A stretch of DNA of 64,000 nt, from contig NZ_JAGIPG010000001.1 of the NCBI RefSeq assembly GCF_017877055.1, positions 868,001-932,000 of the forward strand. The letters run 5' to 3'. This DNA comes from Neorhizobium galegae. Its GTDB lineage: Bacteria > Pseudomonadota > Alphaproteobacteria > Rhizobiales > Rhizobiaceae. Below, piece after piece: positions 1 to 7,528 of the stretch. The translations under genes and the position numbers were made by a program. Each line of letters opens with the position of its first letter. Position 1 is the stretch's first letter. The notes beneath the pieces were generated by a model. That model had not been told where the DNA came from. It did no database searches and saw only the letters and a list, made by a program, of their open reading frames with translations.

Positions 1-1
1 C

Positions 2-211
2 TCCGGCTCCGCCGTCACCTGGTATGGCGACCGGCTGGAGGAATGTGCCGAACTCTCGGCCGGCGAGATGATGTACATCCCCGCCGGCGTGCCGCACCTG
101 CCGGCCAACATTTCCGACGCGCCCTGTTCGGCGGTAATCGCCCGCACCGACCCGAACGAACAGGAAAGCGTCGTGCTGCTGCCGGAGCTGGACGGACTGG
201 TTGCTGATTGA
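2..211 (+). CDS. Cupin-domain protein, 3' end only
   Basis: The window opens inside this gene; only the last 69 codons are present, in frame from base 2 to a TGA at 209-211. The visible protein has the second half of a cupin barrel: GEMMYIPAGVPHLPAN is the conserved cupin 2 pattern, with a histidine in the expected metal-ligand place, followed by a short acidic tail. Cupins of this size are often small metal-dependent enzymes or sensor domains. The substrate cannot be guessed from this fragment. It is convergent with the dihydropyrimidinase gene, whose stop lies 43 bases away, so there is no evidence that it belongs to the pyrimidine operon. Confidence 0.75.
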   Translation, partial: SGSAVTWYGDRLEECAELSAGEMMYIPAGVPHLPANISDAPCSAVIARTDPNEQESVVLLPELDGLVAD

Positions 212-254
212 CGACGTGTTCGTGCAGGATTTTTTTGGAGACATCGGGTCCCGT

Positions 255-1709
255 TCAAACCCCGCTGGCCGGAATGCCCGTCCGTTCCACCTTGCGCGGC
301 GAGGTCAGTTCCTTCCAGGTCGACAGTGCCTTGTTCACCGCCTGGAATGGCTCGCGCTTGACGAACTGGCCGTGGCCTTCCTGCGTCTTGATCGCCCCGT
401 CCTCGATCGCGACCACGCCGCGGGTCAGGGTGTAACGCGGCAGGCCGGTCACTTCCTTGCCCTCGAAGACGTTGTAGTCGATCGCCGACTGCTGGCTCTT
501 GGCGGTGATGGTCTTCGAACGCTTCGGGTCCCAGACGACGATATCCGCGTCGGCGCCGACCAGGATCGCGCCTTTCCTCGGATAGACGTTGAGGATCTTG
601 GCGATGTTGGTGGAGGTCACCGCCACGAACTCGTTCATGGTGATGCGGCCGGTCGCGACGCCATAGGTCCACAGCATCGGCAGGCGGTCTTCGAGACCGC
701 CGGTGCCGTTCGGGATCTTGCGGAAATCGCCGAGGCCGGTGCGCTTCTGTTCGGTCGTGAAGGCGCAGTGGTCGGTCGCCACCACCTGCAGCGAGCCTGA
801 GGCAAGGCCCGCCCAGAGGCTGTCCTGATGCTGCTTGTTGCGGAAGGGCGGCGACATGACCCGGCGGGCCGAATGGTCCCAGTCCTTGTTGAAATATTCG
901 CTCTCGTCGAGCGTCAGGTGCTGGATCAGAGGCTCGCCGTAGACGCGCATGCCGTTCTGCCGGGCGCGGCGGATCGCTTCATGGGCCTGTTCGCATGAGG
1001 TGTGGACGACATAGAGGGGGACGCCCGCCATGTCGGCGATGATGATGGCGCGGTTGGTCGCCTCGCCCTCGACGGAGGCGGGGCGGGAGTAGGCGTGCGC
1101 CTCCGGCCCATTATTGCCCTCGTCCATCAGCTTGGTCTGCATAGCGGCGACGACATCGCCGTTTTCGGCATGCACAAGTGGCAGGGCGCCGAGTTCGGCG
1201 CAGCGCTGGAAGGAGGCGAACATCTCGTCGTCGTTCACCATCAGCGCGCCCTTGTAGGCCATGAAATGCTTGAAGGTGTTGATGCCGTGATGGGAAACGA
1301 CCGCCTTCATCTCGTTGAAGACCTGTTCGCCCCACCAGGTGACCGACATGTGGAAGGAATAGTCGCAATTGGCCCGCGTCGCCTTGTTGTCCCAGCGCTT
1401 CAGCGCGTCGAGCAGCGACTGGCCGGGCTCGGGCAGGCAGAAATCGACGACCATGGTCGTGCCGCCGGCAAGCGCTGCCCGCGTGCCGCTCTCGAAGTCG
1501 TCGGCGGAATAGGTGCCCATGAACGGCATTTCGAGATGCACATGCGGGTCGATGCCGCCCGGCATGACGTAACAGCCGGCGGCATCCAGTGTGGTGTCGC
1601 CGAAAAGGTTCGGGCCGATCTCGACGATTTTGCCGCCGTCGATCTTCACGTCCGCCTTGTAGGTCAGGTCGGCGGTGACGATGGTTCCACCCTTTATGAC
1701 TGTGGTCAT
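255..1709 (-). CDS. hydA: Dihydropyrimidinase (D-hydantoinase family)
   Basis: 484 aa, the usual length for cyclic amidohydrolases that open dihydrouracil or dihydrothymine to N-carbamoyl-beta-amino acids, step 2 of reductive pyrimidine breakdown. The binuclear metal site is complete: HVH at residues 56-58 in GGIDPHVHLEMP, the Lys expected to be carbamylated at 153 in HFMAYKG, His180 in HAENG, His236 in VVHTSCE and Asp313 in ATDHCAF. The ATG overlaps the stop of the upstream DUF559 gene as ATGA, so translation is probably coupled. It is the last gene of a minus-strand operon starting at the amidohydrolase at 3650. Together with preTA it completes uracil degradation in this window. A hydantoin-preferring enzyme cannot be excluded, but the PreTA and RutR context favours dihydropyrimidinase. 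Confidence 0.95.
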   Translation of the reverse strand: MTTVIKGGTIVTADLTYKADVKIDGGKIVEIGPNLFGDTTLDAAGCYVMPGGIDPHVHLEMPFMGTYSADDFESGTRAALAGGTTMVVDFCLPEPGQSLLDALKRWDNKATRANCDYSFHMSVTWWGEQVFNEMKAVVSHHGINTFKHFMAYKGALMVNDDEMFASFQRCAELGALPLVHAENGDVVAAMQTKLMDEGNNGPEAHAYSRPASVEGEATNRAIIIADMAGVPLYVVHTSCEQAHEAIRRARQNGMRVYGEPLIQHLTLDESEYFNKDWDHSARRVMSPPFRNKQHQDSLWAGLASGSLQVVATDHCAFTTEQKRTGLGDFRKIPNGTGGLEDRLPMLWTYGVATGRITMNEFVAVTSTNIAKILNVYPRKGAILVGADADIVVWDPKRSKTITAKSQQSAIDYNVFEGKEVTGLPRYTLTRGVVAIEDGAIKTQEGHGQFVKREPFQAVNKALSTWKELTSPRKVERTGIPASGV

Positions 1710-2143
1710 TGTTGTTCCCCTGTCTTTTCAATTTCGGTGAGATTTGACGGATAGTAGCGTGCTGTGTCGCAGCGCTCGGTCATTTGACCGTCCAATGCGG
1801 CTAATATCGTGTCCAGCACGGCGCGTCGTTCACGGGTGATCTCGTGGTTCCAGAAGCGCAGGACGGAGTAGCCTTTTGCGTTGAACCACCCTGTCCGGGT
1901 TATATCGGATTGGCTTTCTGCGTGATGGAAGCCATCGATTTCGACGACCAAGCGTTCCTCGCGACAGATAAAATCGACCACATAAGGTCCAAGAGGAACC
2001 TGGCGCGAGAACTTGTAGCCGTTCAGGAGGCGGTTTCGCAGCTCACTCCAGAGGCGGTATTCTTCCTCGGTTTCGTTCTTGCGGAGCCGGCGCGCCTGCA
2101 TTGTTTTTCCGGGGCGCCGTTTGGTAATGTCATCTGCTGGCAT
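1706..2143 (-). CDS. DUF559 endonuclease-like protein
   Basis: 145 aa from the ATG at 2143; a later ATG at 2101 is also possible. The core matches DUF559, a restriction-endonuclease-like (Vsr-like) fold: LRKNETEEEYRLWSELR, then VVDFICREERLVVEIDGFHH with D and E-x-D in nuclease-like positions, then GYSVLRFWNHEI. Its biochemical role is unknown; family members are common in rhizobia and are often solitary. Here it sits between two pyrimidine-degradation enzymes and its stop overlaps the start of hydA (ATGA). An inverted pair of RIME-like repeats lies directly upstream. The open frame extends to 2431, but that extension translates the repeats and is not believable as protein. It may be a late insertion that became part of the operon. 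Confidence 0.8.
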   Translation of the reverse strand: MPADDITKRRPGKTMQARRLRKNETEEEYRLWSELRNRLLNGYKFSRQVPLGPYVVDFICREERLVVEIDGFHHAESQSDITRTGWFNAKGYSVLRFWNHEITRERRAVLDTILAALDGQMTERCDTARYYPSNLTEIEKTGEQQ

Positions 2144-2152
2144 GCTGCGCAT

Positions 2153-2198
2153 CCCCTCATCCGACCCTTCGGGCCACCTTCTCCCCGCTGGGGAGAAG
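2153..2198 (+). repeat. RIME-like intergenic element, copy A
   Basis: 46-bp element beginning CCCCTCATCCGACCCTTCGG and ending in the palindrome CTTCTCCCCGCTGGGGAGAAG. It is the inverse of copy B at 2285-2330, with 45 of 46 bases matching. Sequence and palindromic build resemble the Rhizobium-specific intergenic mosaic elements (RIME); that assignment is from memory. It ends about 10 bases upstream of the DUF559 start codon, so it would form the 5' leader of that gene. Confidence 0.8.
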
Positions 2199-2284
2199 AT
2201 GTTTCTTGCCTTACCGTTTTCGACCCTGCCTGAACCTCGCATGCGACGATGTGGATTTAAAGGTGCCAGCGCGGCGCACTCCCT

Positions 2285-2330
2285 CTTCTCCCCGGCGGGG
2301 AGAAGGTGGCCCGAAGGGTCGGATGAGGGG
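2285..2330 (-). repeat. RIME-like intergenic element, copy B (inverted)
   Basis: Reverse complement of copy A with one mismatch (CCCCGGCGGGG core). The two copies could pair into a roughly 46-bp stem with an 86-base loop in the transcript running from the amidohydrolase gene into DUF559 and hydA. Such a structure might stabilise or terminate the upstream message. Confidence 0.8.
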
Positions 2331-2396
2331 GAGCTCATCGAAGATGAGCAACTGTCCATCAAAGATGCGGACGTGTTCACCGACAAGCGCATCAGC

Positions 2397-3650
2397 TCAC
2401 TCCACAATCTCCGCCGTCTCCAGCACGGCATGGAACAGCACGTCCGCTCCCGCCGCCGCCCATTCCTTGGAAATTTCCTCCGCCTCGTTGTGGCTGAGCC
2501 CGCCGACGCAGGGGCACATGATCATCGTCGCGGGCGCCACCCTGGCGGCCCAGCAGGCGTCGTGGCCGGCGCCGGAGATGATGTTCATATGGCTGTAGCC
2601 GAGTTTTTCGGCCGCTTCGCGGACACGGCCGACCAGGACCGGATCGAAGGTCACCGGGTCGAAATGGCCGACCGCCTCGACCGAACAGCCGACGCCGAGC
2701 GGTTCGCAGATCTCGGCCGCCTGTTTCTCGATCACCGCCCGCATGCGGTCGAGCTTTTCCTGGGACGGCGTGCGGATGTCGACGGTGAACACCACCTTGC
2801 CCGGCAGCACGTTGCGGGAATTGGGCGAGAAGAACACCTGACCGACGCCGCCGACGGCGCCCGGCTGTTCGGCCATCGCCACCGCCTGCACCATTTCGAG
2901 GATGCGGCCGAAGGCAAGGCCGGCATTGACGCGCAGGTTCATCGGCGTCGAGCCGGTATGCGCCTCACGTCCGGTCAGGGTAAATTCCAGCCACCAGAGG
3001 CCCTGACAGTGGGTGACGACGCCGATCTGCTTGTTCTCGGCTTCGAGGATCGGTCCCTGTTCGATATGGTATTCGAAATAGGCGTGCATCTTGCGGGCGC
3101 CGACCTCCTCGTCGCCGAGCCAGCCGATGCGCTTCAGTTCGTCGCCATAGGTCTTGCCTTCGGGATCCTTGCGGCCATAGGCATAGTCGATCGAATGCAC
3201 GCCGGCGAAGACGCCGGATGCCAGCATGGCCGGCGCGAACCGGGCACCTTCCTCGTTCGCCCAGTTGGTGACGACGATCGGGTGCTTCGTCCTGATCCCG
3301 AGGTCGTTCATCGTGCGGACCACTTCCAGCGCGCCGAGCACGCCGAGAACGCCGTCATATTTACCACCGGTCGGCTGGGTATCGAGATGGCTGCCGACAT
3401 AGACCGGCAATGCGTCGGGATCGGCGCCGGCGCGGGTCGCAAACATCGTGCCCATCTTGTCGACGCCGACGCTCATGCCCTCGGCCTCGCACCACGTCTG
3501 GAAGAGGTGGCGGCCTTCGCCGTCCGCATCGGTCAGCGTCTGGCGATTGTTGCCGCCGGCAATGCCGGGGCCGATCTTCGCCATGTCCATGAGCATGTCC
3601 CACAGACGATCGCCATTGATGCGCAAGTTCTCGCCGGGTGCTGCCACCAT
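2397..3650 (-). CDS. N-carbamoyl-beta-alanine amidohydrolase (M20-type Zn-dependent hydrolase)
   Basis: 417 aa from the ATG at 3650; the frame stays open to 4355 but the extension has no family resemblance and crosses the divergent regulator. M20/allantoate amidohydrolase features: VGSHLDTQPTGGKYDGVLG with metal ligands His and Asp, NEEGARFAPAM with the catalytic and bridging Glu pair, YFEYHIEQGPILE, and SGAGHDACWAA near the C-terminus. It should cleave N-carbamoyl-beta-alanine to beta-alanine, CO2 and ammonia, step 3 of reductive pyrimidine degradation. It is the first gene of the operon with DUF559 and hydA, behind a RutR-type operator. Family members also act on allantoate or N-carbamoyl amino acids; the neighbours decide for beta-ureidopropionase. 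Confidence 0.9.
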   Translation of the reverse strand: MVAAPGENLRINGDRLWDMLMDMAKIGPGIAGGNNRQTLTDADGEGRHLFQTWCEAEGMSVGVDKMGTMFATRAGADPDALPVYVGSHLDTQPTGGKYDGVLGVLGALEVVRTMNDLGIRTKHPIVVTNWANEEGARFAPAMLASGVFAGVHSIDYAYGRKDPEGKTYGDELKRIGWLGDEEVGARKMHAYFEYHIEQGPILEAENKQIGVVTHCQGLWWLEFTLTGREAHTGSTPMNLRVNAGLAFGRILEMVQAVAMAEQPGAVGGVGQVFFSPNSRNVLPGKVVFTVDIRTPSQEKLDRMRAVIEKQAAEICEPLGVGCSVEAVGHFDPVTFDPVLVGRVREAAEKLGYSHMNIISGAGHDACWAARVAPATMIMCPCVGGLSHNEAEEISKEWAAAGADVLFHAVLETAEIVE

Positions 3651-3792
3651 TTTTTCATCCTCGCCTGTTTTACGTCCACCCGTTGCGGGCGGCATGCTTG
3701 TCGTTCCCGTCGGTCCTTCGCATGGCGCCCCGATCTGATAAGAGGGCAATGCGAAGATCGGCATTGCGTTTATTCCGCTTGTCGCCGATAAT

Positions 3793-3808
3793 TTGACCGC
3801 TTGGTAAA
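3793..3808. promoter_or_regulatory. RutR-type operator of the pyrimidine operon / rutR
   Basis: TTGACCGCTTGGTAAA fits the known RutR box TTGACCAnnTGGTCAA at 12 of 14 defined positions. It lies in the gap between the divergent amidohydrolase gene and the TetR gene. A related box (13 of 16 bases identical) lies upstream of preT at 13238-13253. Confidence 0.7.
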
Positions 3809-3907
3809 ACATTACTATTTCCGCCGCGCCACTCAAGACGAAAATCACGAAAAATCCAGAGGAATTTCGAAAGCGCCGGGTGGACGCGGAAGAGGGCAAG
3901 GACAGGC

Positions 3908-4552
3908 ATGGCCATCCCGAGGGCGGCGAAGACGCAGAGACGCACGCGCATCCAAGAGGAGAAGGAGGAGCGCATCCTCGAAGCGGCGCTCGACGTGTTT
4001 TCCCAGAACGGTTTCCGCGGCGCCACGATCGACCAAATCGCCGAGGCGGCCGGCATGTCGAAACCCAATCTCCTCTATTATTTCCGCACCAAGGAGGCGA
4101 TCCATCGCCAGCTGATCGACCGGGTCCTGTCCACCTGGCTGGAGCCGCTGCGCGCCTTCGATGCGGAGGGCAATCCGGAATCGGAGATCCGCTCCTATAT
4201 CCGCCGCAAGCTGGAAATGGCCCGCGATTTCCCGCGCGAAAGCCGGCTGTTCGCCAATGAAGTGCTGCAGGGCGCGCCGCATATCGAGGACGAGCTGAAG
4301 GGCCCGCTGAAGGCGCTTGTCGACGAAAAGGCGGAGGTAATCCGCGCCTGGGCACGATCCGGCAAGATCACCAAATGCGATCCATACCACCTGATCTTCT
4401 CGATCTGGTCGACCACCCAGCACTATGCCGACTTCGATGTGCAGGTGCGCGCCGTGCTCGGCCAGGATTATGCGGGAGAGGGGCGTTTCGAGGATGCAGC
4501 CCGGTTTCTCGAACAGCTCTTCATCGACGGGCTGCGGGCGCGCAAAGCCTGA
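3908..4552 (+). CDS. rutR: RutR-like TetR-family regulator of pyrimidine use
   Basis: 214 aa. N-terminal TetR helix-turn-helix at about residues 22-65 (ERILEAALDVFSQNGFRGAT, then AAGMSKPNLLYYF), followed by a RutR/YcdC-type ligand domain (LFANEVLQGAPHI, KCDPYHLIFSIWSTTQHYAD). In E. coli, RutR binds uracil and releases operators in front of pyrimidine genes. The gene is divergent from the beta-ureidopropionase operon with a good RutR-type box between them, so autoregulation and control of the operon are likely. The ATG at 3908 was preferred because the preceding frame lacks family similarity. Confidence is high for the subfamily; the ligand is inferred. Confidence 0.88.
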   Translation: MAIPRAAKTQRRTRIQEEKEERILEAALDVFSQNGFRGATIDQIAEAAGMSKPNLLYYFRTKEAIHRQLIDRVLSTWLEPLRAFDAEGNPESEIRSYIRRKLEMARDFPRESRLFANEVLQGAPHIEDELKGPLKALVDEKAEVIRAWARSGKITKCDPYHLIFSIWSTTQHYADFDVQVRAVLGQDYAGEGRFEDAARFLEQLFIDGLRARKA

Positions 4553-4578
4553 TCCTCACCTCAAGGCCGGAAACGAAA

Positions 4579-4606
4579 AACGCCGGCACAAGGCCGGCGT
4601 TTCCGT
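4579..4606. terminator. Bidirectional terminator between rutR and glnII
   Basis: Perfect 9-bp stem AACGCCGGC (4579-4587) / GCCGGCGTT (4593-4601) with loop ACAAG. It has an A-run before it, read as U-run on the minus strand after glnII, and TT after it for rutR. Confidence 0.8.
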
Positions 4607-4627
4607 ATTGTCGAGTACCGGCCTTTA

Positions 4628-5665
4628 TCAGGCGGCAGCGGAGGCCCTGTTGGTCGGGACTTCGGCGATCGTCTTCAGAACCTGGGAAGCGATCTGGTAG
4701 GGGTCGCCCTGGGAGTTCGGACGGCGGTCTTCCAGATAGCCCTTGTAGTCGTTCTTGATGAACGAGTGCGGCACGCGGATCGAGGCGCCGCGGTCGGCAA
4801 CGCCGTAGGAGAACTTGTTCCACGGAGCGGTTTCGTGCTTGCCGGTCAGGCGCTTGTCGTTGTCCGGGCCGTAGACGGCGATGTGGTCCATCAGGTTCTT
4901 GTCGAAGGCAGCCATGAGCGCTTCGAAATAGTCCTTGCCGCCAACTTCGCGCATGTACTTGGTCGAGAAGTTGCAGTGCATGCCCGAGCCGTTCCAGTCG
5001 GTGTCGCCGAGCGGCTTGCAGTGATATTCGATATCGATGCCGTACTTTTCAGTCAGGCGCTGCAGCAGGTAGCGTGCCATCCAGATCTGGTCGGCGGCCT
5101 TCTTGGAGCCCTTGCCGAAAATCTGGAATTCCCACTGGCCCTTGGCCACTTCGGCATTGATGCCTTCGTGGTTGATGCCGGCAGCGAGGCAGAGATCGAG
5201 ATGCTCTTCGACGATTTCGCGGGCGACGTCGCCAACGTTCGAATAACCGACGCCGGTGTAATACGGACCCTGCGGAGCCGGGTAGCCCTGTTCCGGGAAG
5301 CCGAGCGGGCGGCCGTTCTGGTAGAAGAAATATTCCTGCTCGAAACCGAACCAGGCATCCTCGTCGTCGAGAATGGTCGCACGGGCGTTCGAAGCGTGCG
5401 GCGTGACGCCATCCGGCATCATGACTTCGCACATGACGAGAACGCCGTTGGTGCGGGCCGGATCCGGATAAATCGCAACCGGCTTCAGCACGCAATCGGA
5501 CGAGCGGCCTTCGGCCTGCATGGTCGACGAACCGTCGAAGCCCCACAGCGGCAGCTGTTCGAGCGTCGGGAAGGTGTCGAATTCCTTGATCTGCGTCTTG
5601 CCACGCAGGTTCGGTACCGGGGTGTACCCGTCGAGCCAGATGTACTCGAGCTTATACTTGGTCAT
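4628..5665 (-). CDS. glnII: Glutamine synthetase type II
   Basis: 345 aa, eukaryote-like GSII that makes glutamine from glutamate, ammonia and ATP in the cytoplasm. Clear GSII signatures: PLWGFDGSSTMQAEG near residue 40, FGFEQEYFFYQNGRPLG, GINAEVAKGQWEFQIF, KPLGDTDWNGSGMHCNFSTK and the C-terminal ATP-site region NKFSYGVADRGASIRVP / DRRPNSQGDPY. Rhizobia use this NtrC-controlled enzyme alongside GlnA. A sigma54 promoter and an NtrC-like site are visible upstream. The divergent neighbour resembles gstI, the known translational inhibitor of glnII. The position between two pyrimidine-degradation loci fits capture of released ammonia. Confidence 0.97.
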   Translation of the reverse strand: MTKYKLEYIWLDGYTPVPNLRGKTQIKEFDTFPTLEQLPLWGFDGSSTMQAEGRSSDCVLKPVAIYPDPARTNGVLVMCEVMMPDGVTPHASNARATILDDEDAWFGFEQEYFFYQNGRPLGFPEQGYPAPQGPYYTGVGYSNVGDVAREIVEEHLDLCLAAGINHEGINAEVAKGQWEFQIFGKGSKKAADQIWMARYLLQRLTEKYGIDIEYHCKPLGDTDWNGSGMHCNFSTKYMREVGGKDYFEALMAAFDKNLMDHIAVYGPDNDKRLTGKHETAPWNKFSYGVADRGASIRVPHSFIKNDYKGYLEDRRPNSQGDPYQIASQVLKTIAEVPTNRASAAA

Positions 5666-5756
5666 ATTTTATCTCTCAGGCCGTGACGTTCATGGTTGAG
5701 CCATCCGAGGAAGCGGTATCGCGACGAGACCGCGCCTCCGGGGTACACGAGAGAAC

Positions 5757-5771
5757 GCATTTCCCGTGCCA
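5757..5771 (-). promoter_or_regulatory. Sigma54 promoter of glnII
   Basis: On the minus strand TGGCACGGGAAATGC, with the invariant GG-N10-GC spacing of the -24/-12 promoter. It predicts a start near 5745 and a leader of about 80 nt before the glnII ATG. glnII of rhizobia is known to need sigma54 and NtrC. Confidence 0.75.
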
Positions 5772-5819
5772 GTTTGGACCCGGGCGACGGTTTTGGGTTA
5801 AAAAAGTGTGAATGGTAGC

Positions 5820-5834
5820 GCGCCACCAAGGCGC
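5820..5834. promoter_or_regulatory. NtrC-like enhancer site upstream of glnII
   Basis: GCGCC-ACCAA-GGCGC, perfect 5-bp arms with 5-base spacer, as in the NtrC consensus GCACC-N5-GGTGC. It lies about 75 bp upstream of the predicted sigma54 start. One base per arm differs from consensus. Confidence 0.45.
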
Positions 5835-6042
5835 CGAAAGTGAGTAAAAGCCCGGTAGATGAGGACACTCTCATGAAATCCACGGGTTTTGAAGGTTCTG
5901 TGACGATTGCCCGGAACCGAGGTCGTTTGGCAGACGTTTCCCCGCTGGCGGTCCCTGCGAGCAAAATAGATCGCCGGAACCTCGCTGCCGCTAAATTAGC
6001 GCCTAGCGTGAGTCGCAAAAATGATGTAAAATAATGCAATAA

Positions 6043-6057
6043 GCACAAAAAATGTGC
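6043..6057. promoter_or_regulatory. NtrC-like site in the gstI promoter
   Basis: GCACAAAAAATGTGC is an exact GCAC-N7-GTGC match to the NtrC core consensus. It lies 55 bases before the gstI ATG and about 300 bases upstream of the glnII start, so it could repress gstI, help activate glnII, or both. Confidence 0.55.
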
Positions 6058-6111
6058 AGATTTGTGCTCTGTGCGTGTTTGGATGCACTTTTGAAGTTAG
6101 GAGACGATCGG

Positions 6112-6309
6112 ATGACAATTCACATCCATCGTGAGTCAGCAACCATCTATCAGTTCCCGGTCCGCCCGAGGCGGCGCCTAGATGATGGCCGGACCGTGCC
6201 GACCGGAATCCATGATGTAGCCTTGAGCGTGGTCGATACCAATTGCTGGTATCACGACGAAGCGGTTCGGGATTCGAACCCGTCGCCCGAGCGCCCGAAG
6301 CCCTGCTGA
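6112..6309 (+). CDS. gstI: GstI-like inhibitor of glnII translation (DUF2735)
   Basis: 65 aa. Start ATG at 6112 preceded by TTAGGAG at good distance; the longer open frame from 6052 is AT-rich leader. The N-terminus MTIHIHRESATIYQFPVRPR is the DUF2735 signature, and the WYH motif near residue 46 also fits. In Rhizobium leguminosarum a 63-aa GstI protein encoded next to glnII blocks glnII translation. That knowledge is from the literature; the match here is by size, position, orientation and motif. With sigma54 and NtrC sites in the shared 446-base gap, it completes the glnII control module. Assignment would fail only if DUF2735 members with other roles sit beside glnII. Confidence 0.78.
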   Translation: MTIHIHRESATIYQFPVRPRRRLDDGRTVPTGIHDVALSVVDTNCWYHDEAVRDSNPSPERPKPC

Positions 6310-6321
6310 CCCATGGATGAA

Positions 6322-6350
6322 GAAAAGGCCGCGCCATTGCTGACGCGGCC
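6322..6350 (-). terminator. Terminator of the yeiH-like gene
   Basis: Stem GGCCGCG (6327-6333) / CGCGGCC (6344-6350) with a 10-base loop. On the minus strand it is followed by TTTTCTTC, a standard intrinsic terminator 24 bases after the yeiH stop. Confidence 0.75.
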
Positions 6351-6373
6351 CTCCTCCTTTCCACCTGTTTTCC

Positions 6374-7414
6374 TCAGAACGCGAACAGCTTCAGCATCGC
6401 GTAGCCAAAAACCGCGATAAACAGCCAGCCGAACGCGCCGAGCGCCAGCGGCCGCCAGCCTTCCGCCTTCAGCTTGCGTATGTCGGTCTGCAGGCCCATG
6501 GCAGCGAGCGCCATGGAGAGCAGGAAACTCGTCAGCGTCACCAGCGTCTGGCTCACCTCTGCCGGAATGGCCACCGCGCTGTTGACCAGCATCATCCCGA
6601 TAAAGCCCAGCACGAACCACGGCATCGGCGCCGAGGCCTTCGATGGACCTTCGCCGCCGGAGCGCATGGCAAGTGCCAGCGTCATGATCAGCGGCGCCAG
6701 CATGACGACACGGGCGAGCTTGGAGATGGTGCCGAACTGCCCGGCGACATCACCGCCCTGGAAGGCGGCGGCCACCACCTGGGCAACTTCATGGATGGTC
6801 GAGCCGGTCCACAGCCCGTAACCGCGTGCATCAAGCCCGAGCGGGGTGGCGAGCAGCGGGTATGCGAGCATCGACAGCGATCCGAACAGCGTCACGCACG
6901 CGACCGCATAAGCCACATGCTCCTGCTTGCCGCGTACCACCGTATTGGCGGCGATGACGGCCGAGGCGCCGCAGACGGACGTTCCGGCGGCGATCAGGTC
7001 GGTCAGCGATTTGTCGACGCCCATCGCCCGGCCGACCAGACGGATCGCCACGAAGGTGGTCACCAGCGTCAGCGCCACCATGGCAAGGCCGGCGCCGCCG
7101 AGGGAGAGGATCTGGCCGGCCGTCACCTGCAGGCCGAGCAGCACGATGCCGAAACGCAGGATTCGCTTCAGCGAAAAGCCGATGCCTGGTTCGACGGCTG
7201 TGGGGACGGGGGCCAGATTGCGGATCAGCATGCCGAAGACGATCGACAGGATGAGCGGGCTCAGCGTCGTCCAGCCTGTGAGGTTGCGGACGGTGAGGGC
7301 GACCATAGCAATCGCGGCGGTCAGGAGAAGTCCAGGAAGAAGCTGAGTGAAAGCCGGCCAATAGGGAGAGGAGAGGTGGGCGCGCTGTTCCGCAGTCGGC
7401 TGGATCGGCTTCAT
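6374..7414 (-). CDS. yeiH: YeiH/UPF0324-family membrane exporter
   Basis: 346 aa with about ten hydrophobic helices and the family pattern: LSPLILSIVFGMLIRNL near residue 50, GIVLLGLQVTAGQILSLGG, GTSVCGASAVIAANTVVRGK and a C-terminal LGAFGWLFIAVFGYAML. UPF0324 proteins are proposed sulfate or sulfonate-related exporters, but the substrate is not settled. It is divergent from a LysR regulator at 7529, the same arrangement as yeiH-yeiE in enteric bacteria. A clear intrinsic terminator follows. Confidence 0.85.
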   Translation of the reverse strand: MKPIQPTAEQRAHLSSPYWPAFTQLLPGLLLTAAIAMVALTVRNLTGWTTLSPLILSIVFGMLIRNLAPVPTAVEPGIGFSLKRILRFGIVLLGLQVTAGQILSLGGAGLAMVALTLVTTFVAIRLVGRAMGVDKSLTDLIAAGTSVCGASAVIAANTVVRGKQEHVAYAVACVTLFGSLSMLAYPLLATPLGLDARGYGLWTGSTIHEVAQVVAAAFQGGDVAGQFGTISKLARVVMLAPLIMTLALAMRSGGEGPSKASAPMPWFVLGFIGMMLVNSAVAIPAEVSQTLVTLTSFLLSMALAAMGLQTDIRKLKAEGWRPLALGAFGWLFIAVFGYAMLKLFAF

Positions 7415-7528
7415 GATTTTTCCACGAGATTCTCTATTCGTCGAAAATCATTCTCTCTTTTACAAAAACACAAATCCAATTGATAAGTTTTCTGATATCG
7501 TTCGATAAAAGCGAATGGTTTTGAGACG

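Noticed and set aside
1778..1789. Palindrome GGTCA-TT-TGACC resembling a RutR half-site pair
   Set aside because: The half-sites point the wrong way for RutR and it lies inside the DUF559 coding region.
2079..3791. 570-codon plus-strand frame
   Set aside because: Antisense of the amidohydrolase gene plus RIME-like repeats; no family resemblance.
6265..6285. GGGATTCGAACCC-like sequence resembling a tRNA T-arm
   Set aside because: No cloverleaf can be built around it on either strand; it lies in the 3' end of the gstI-like gene.
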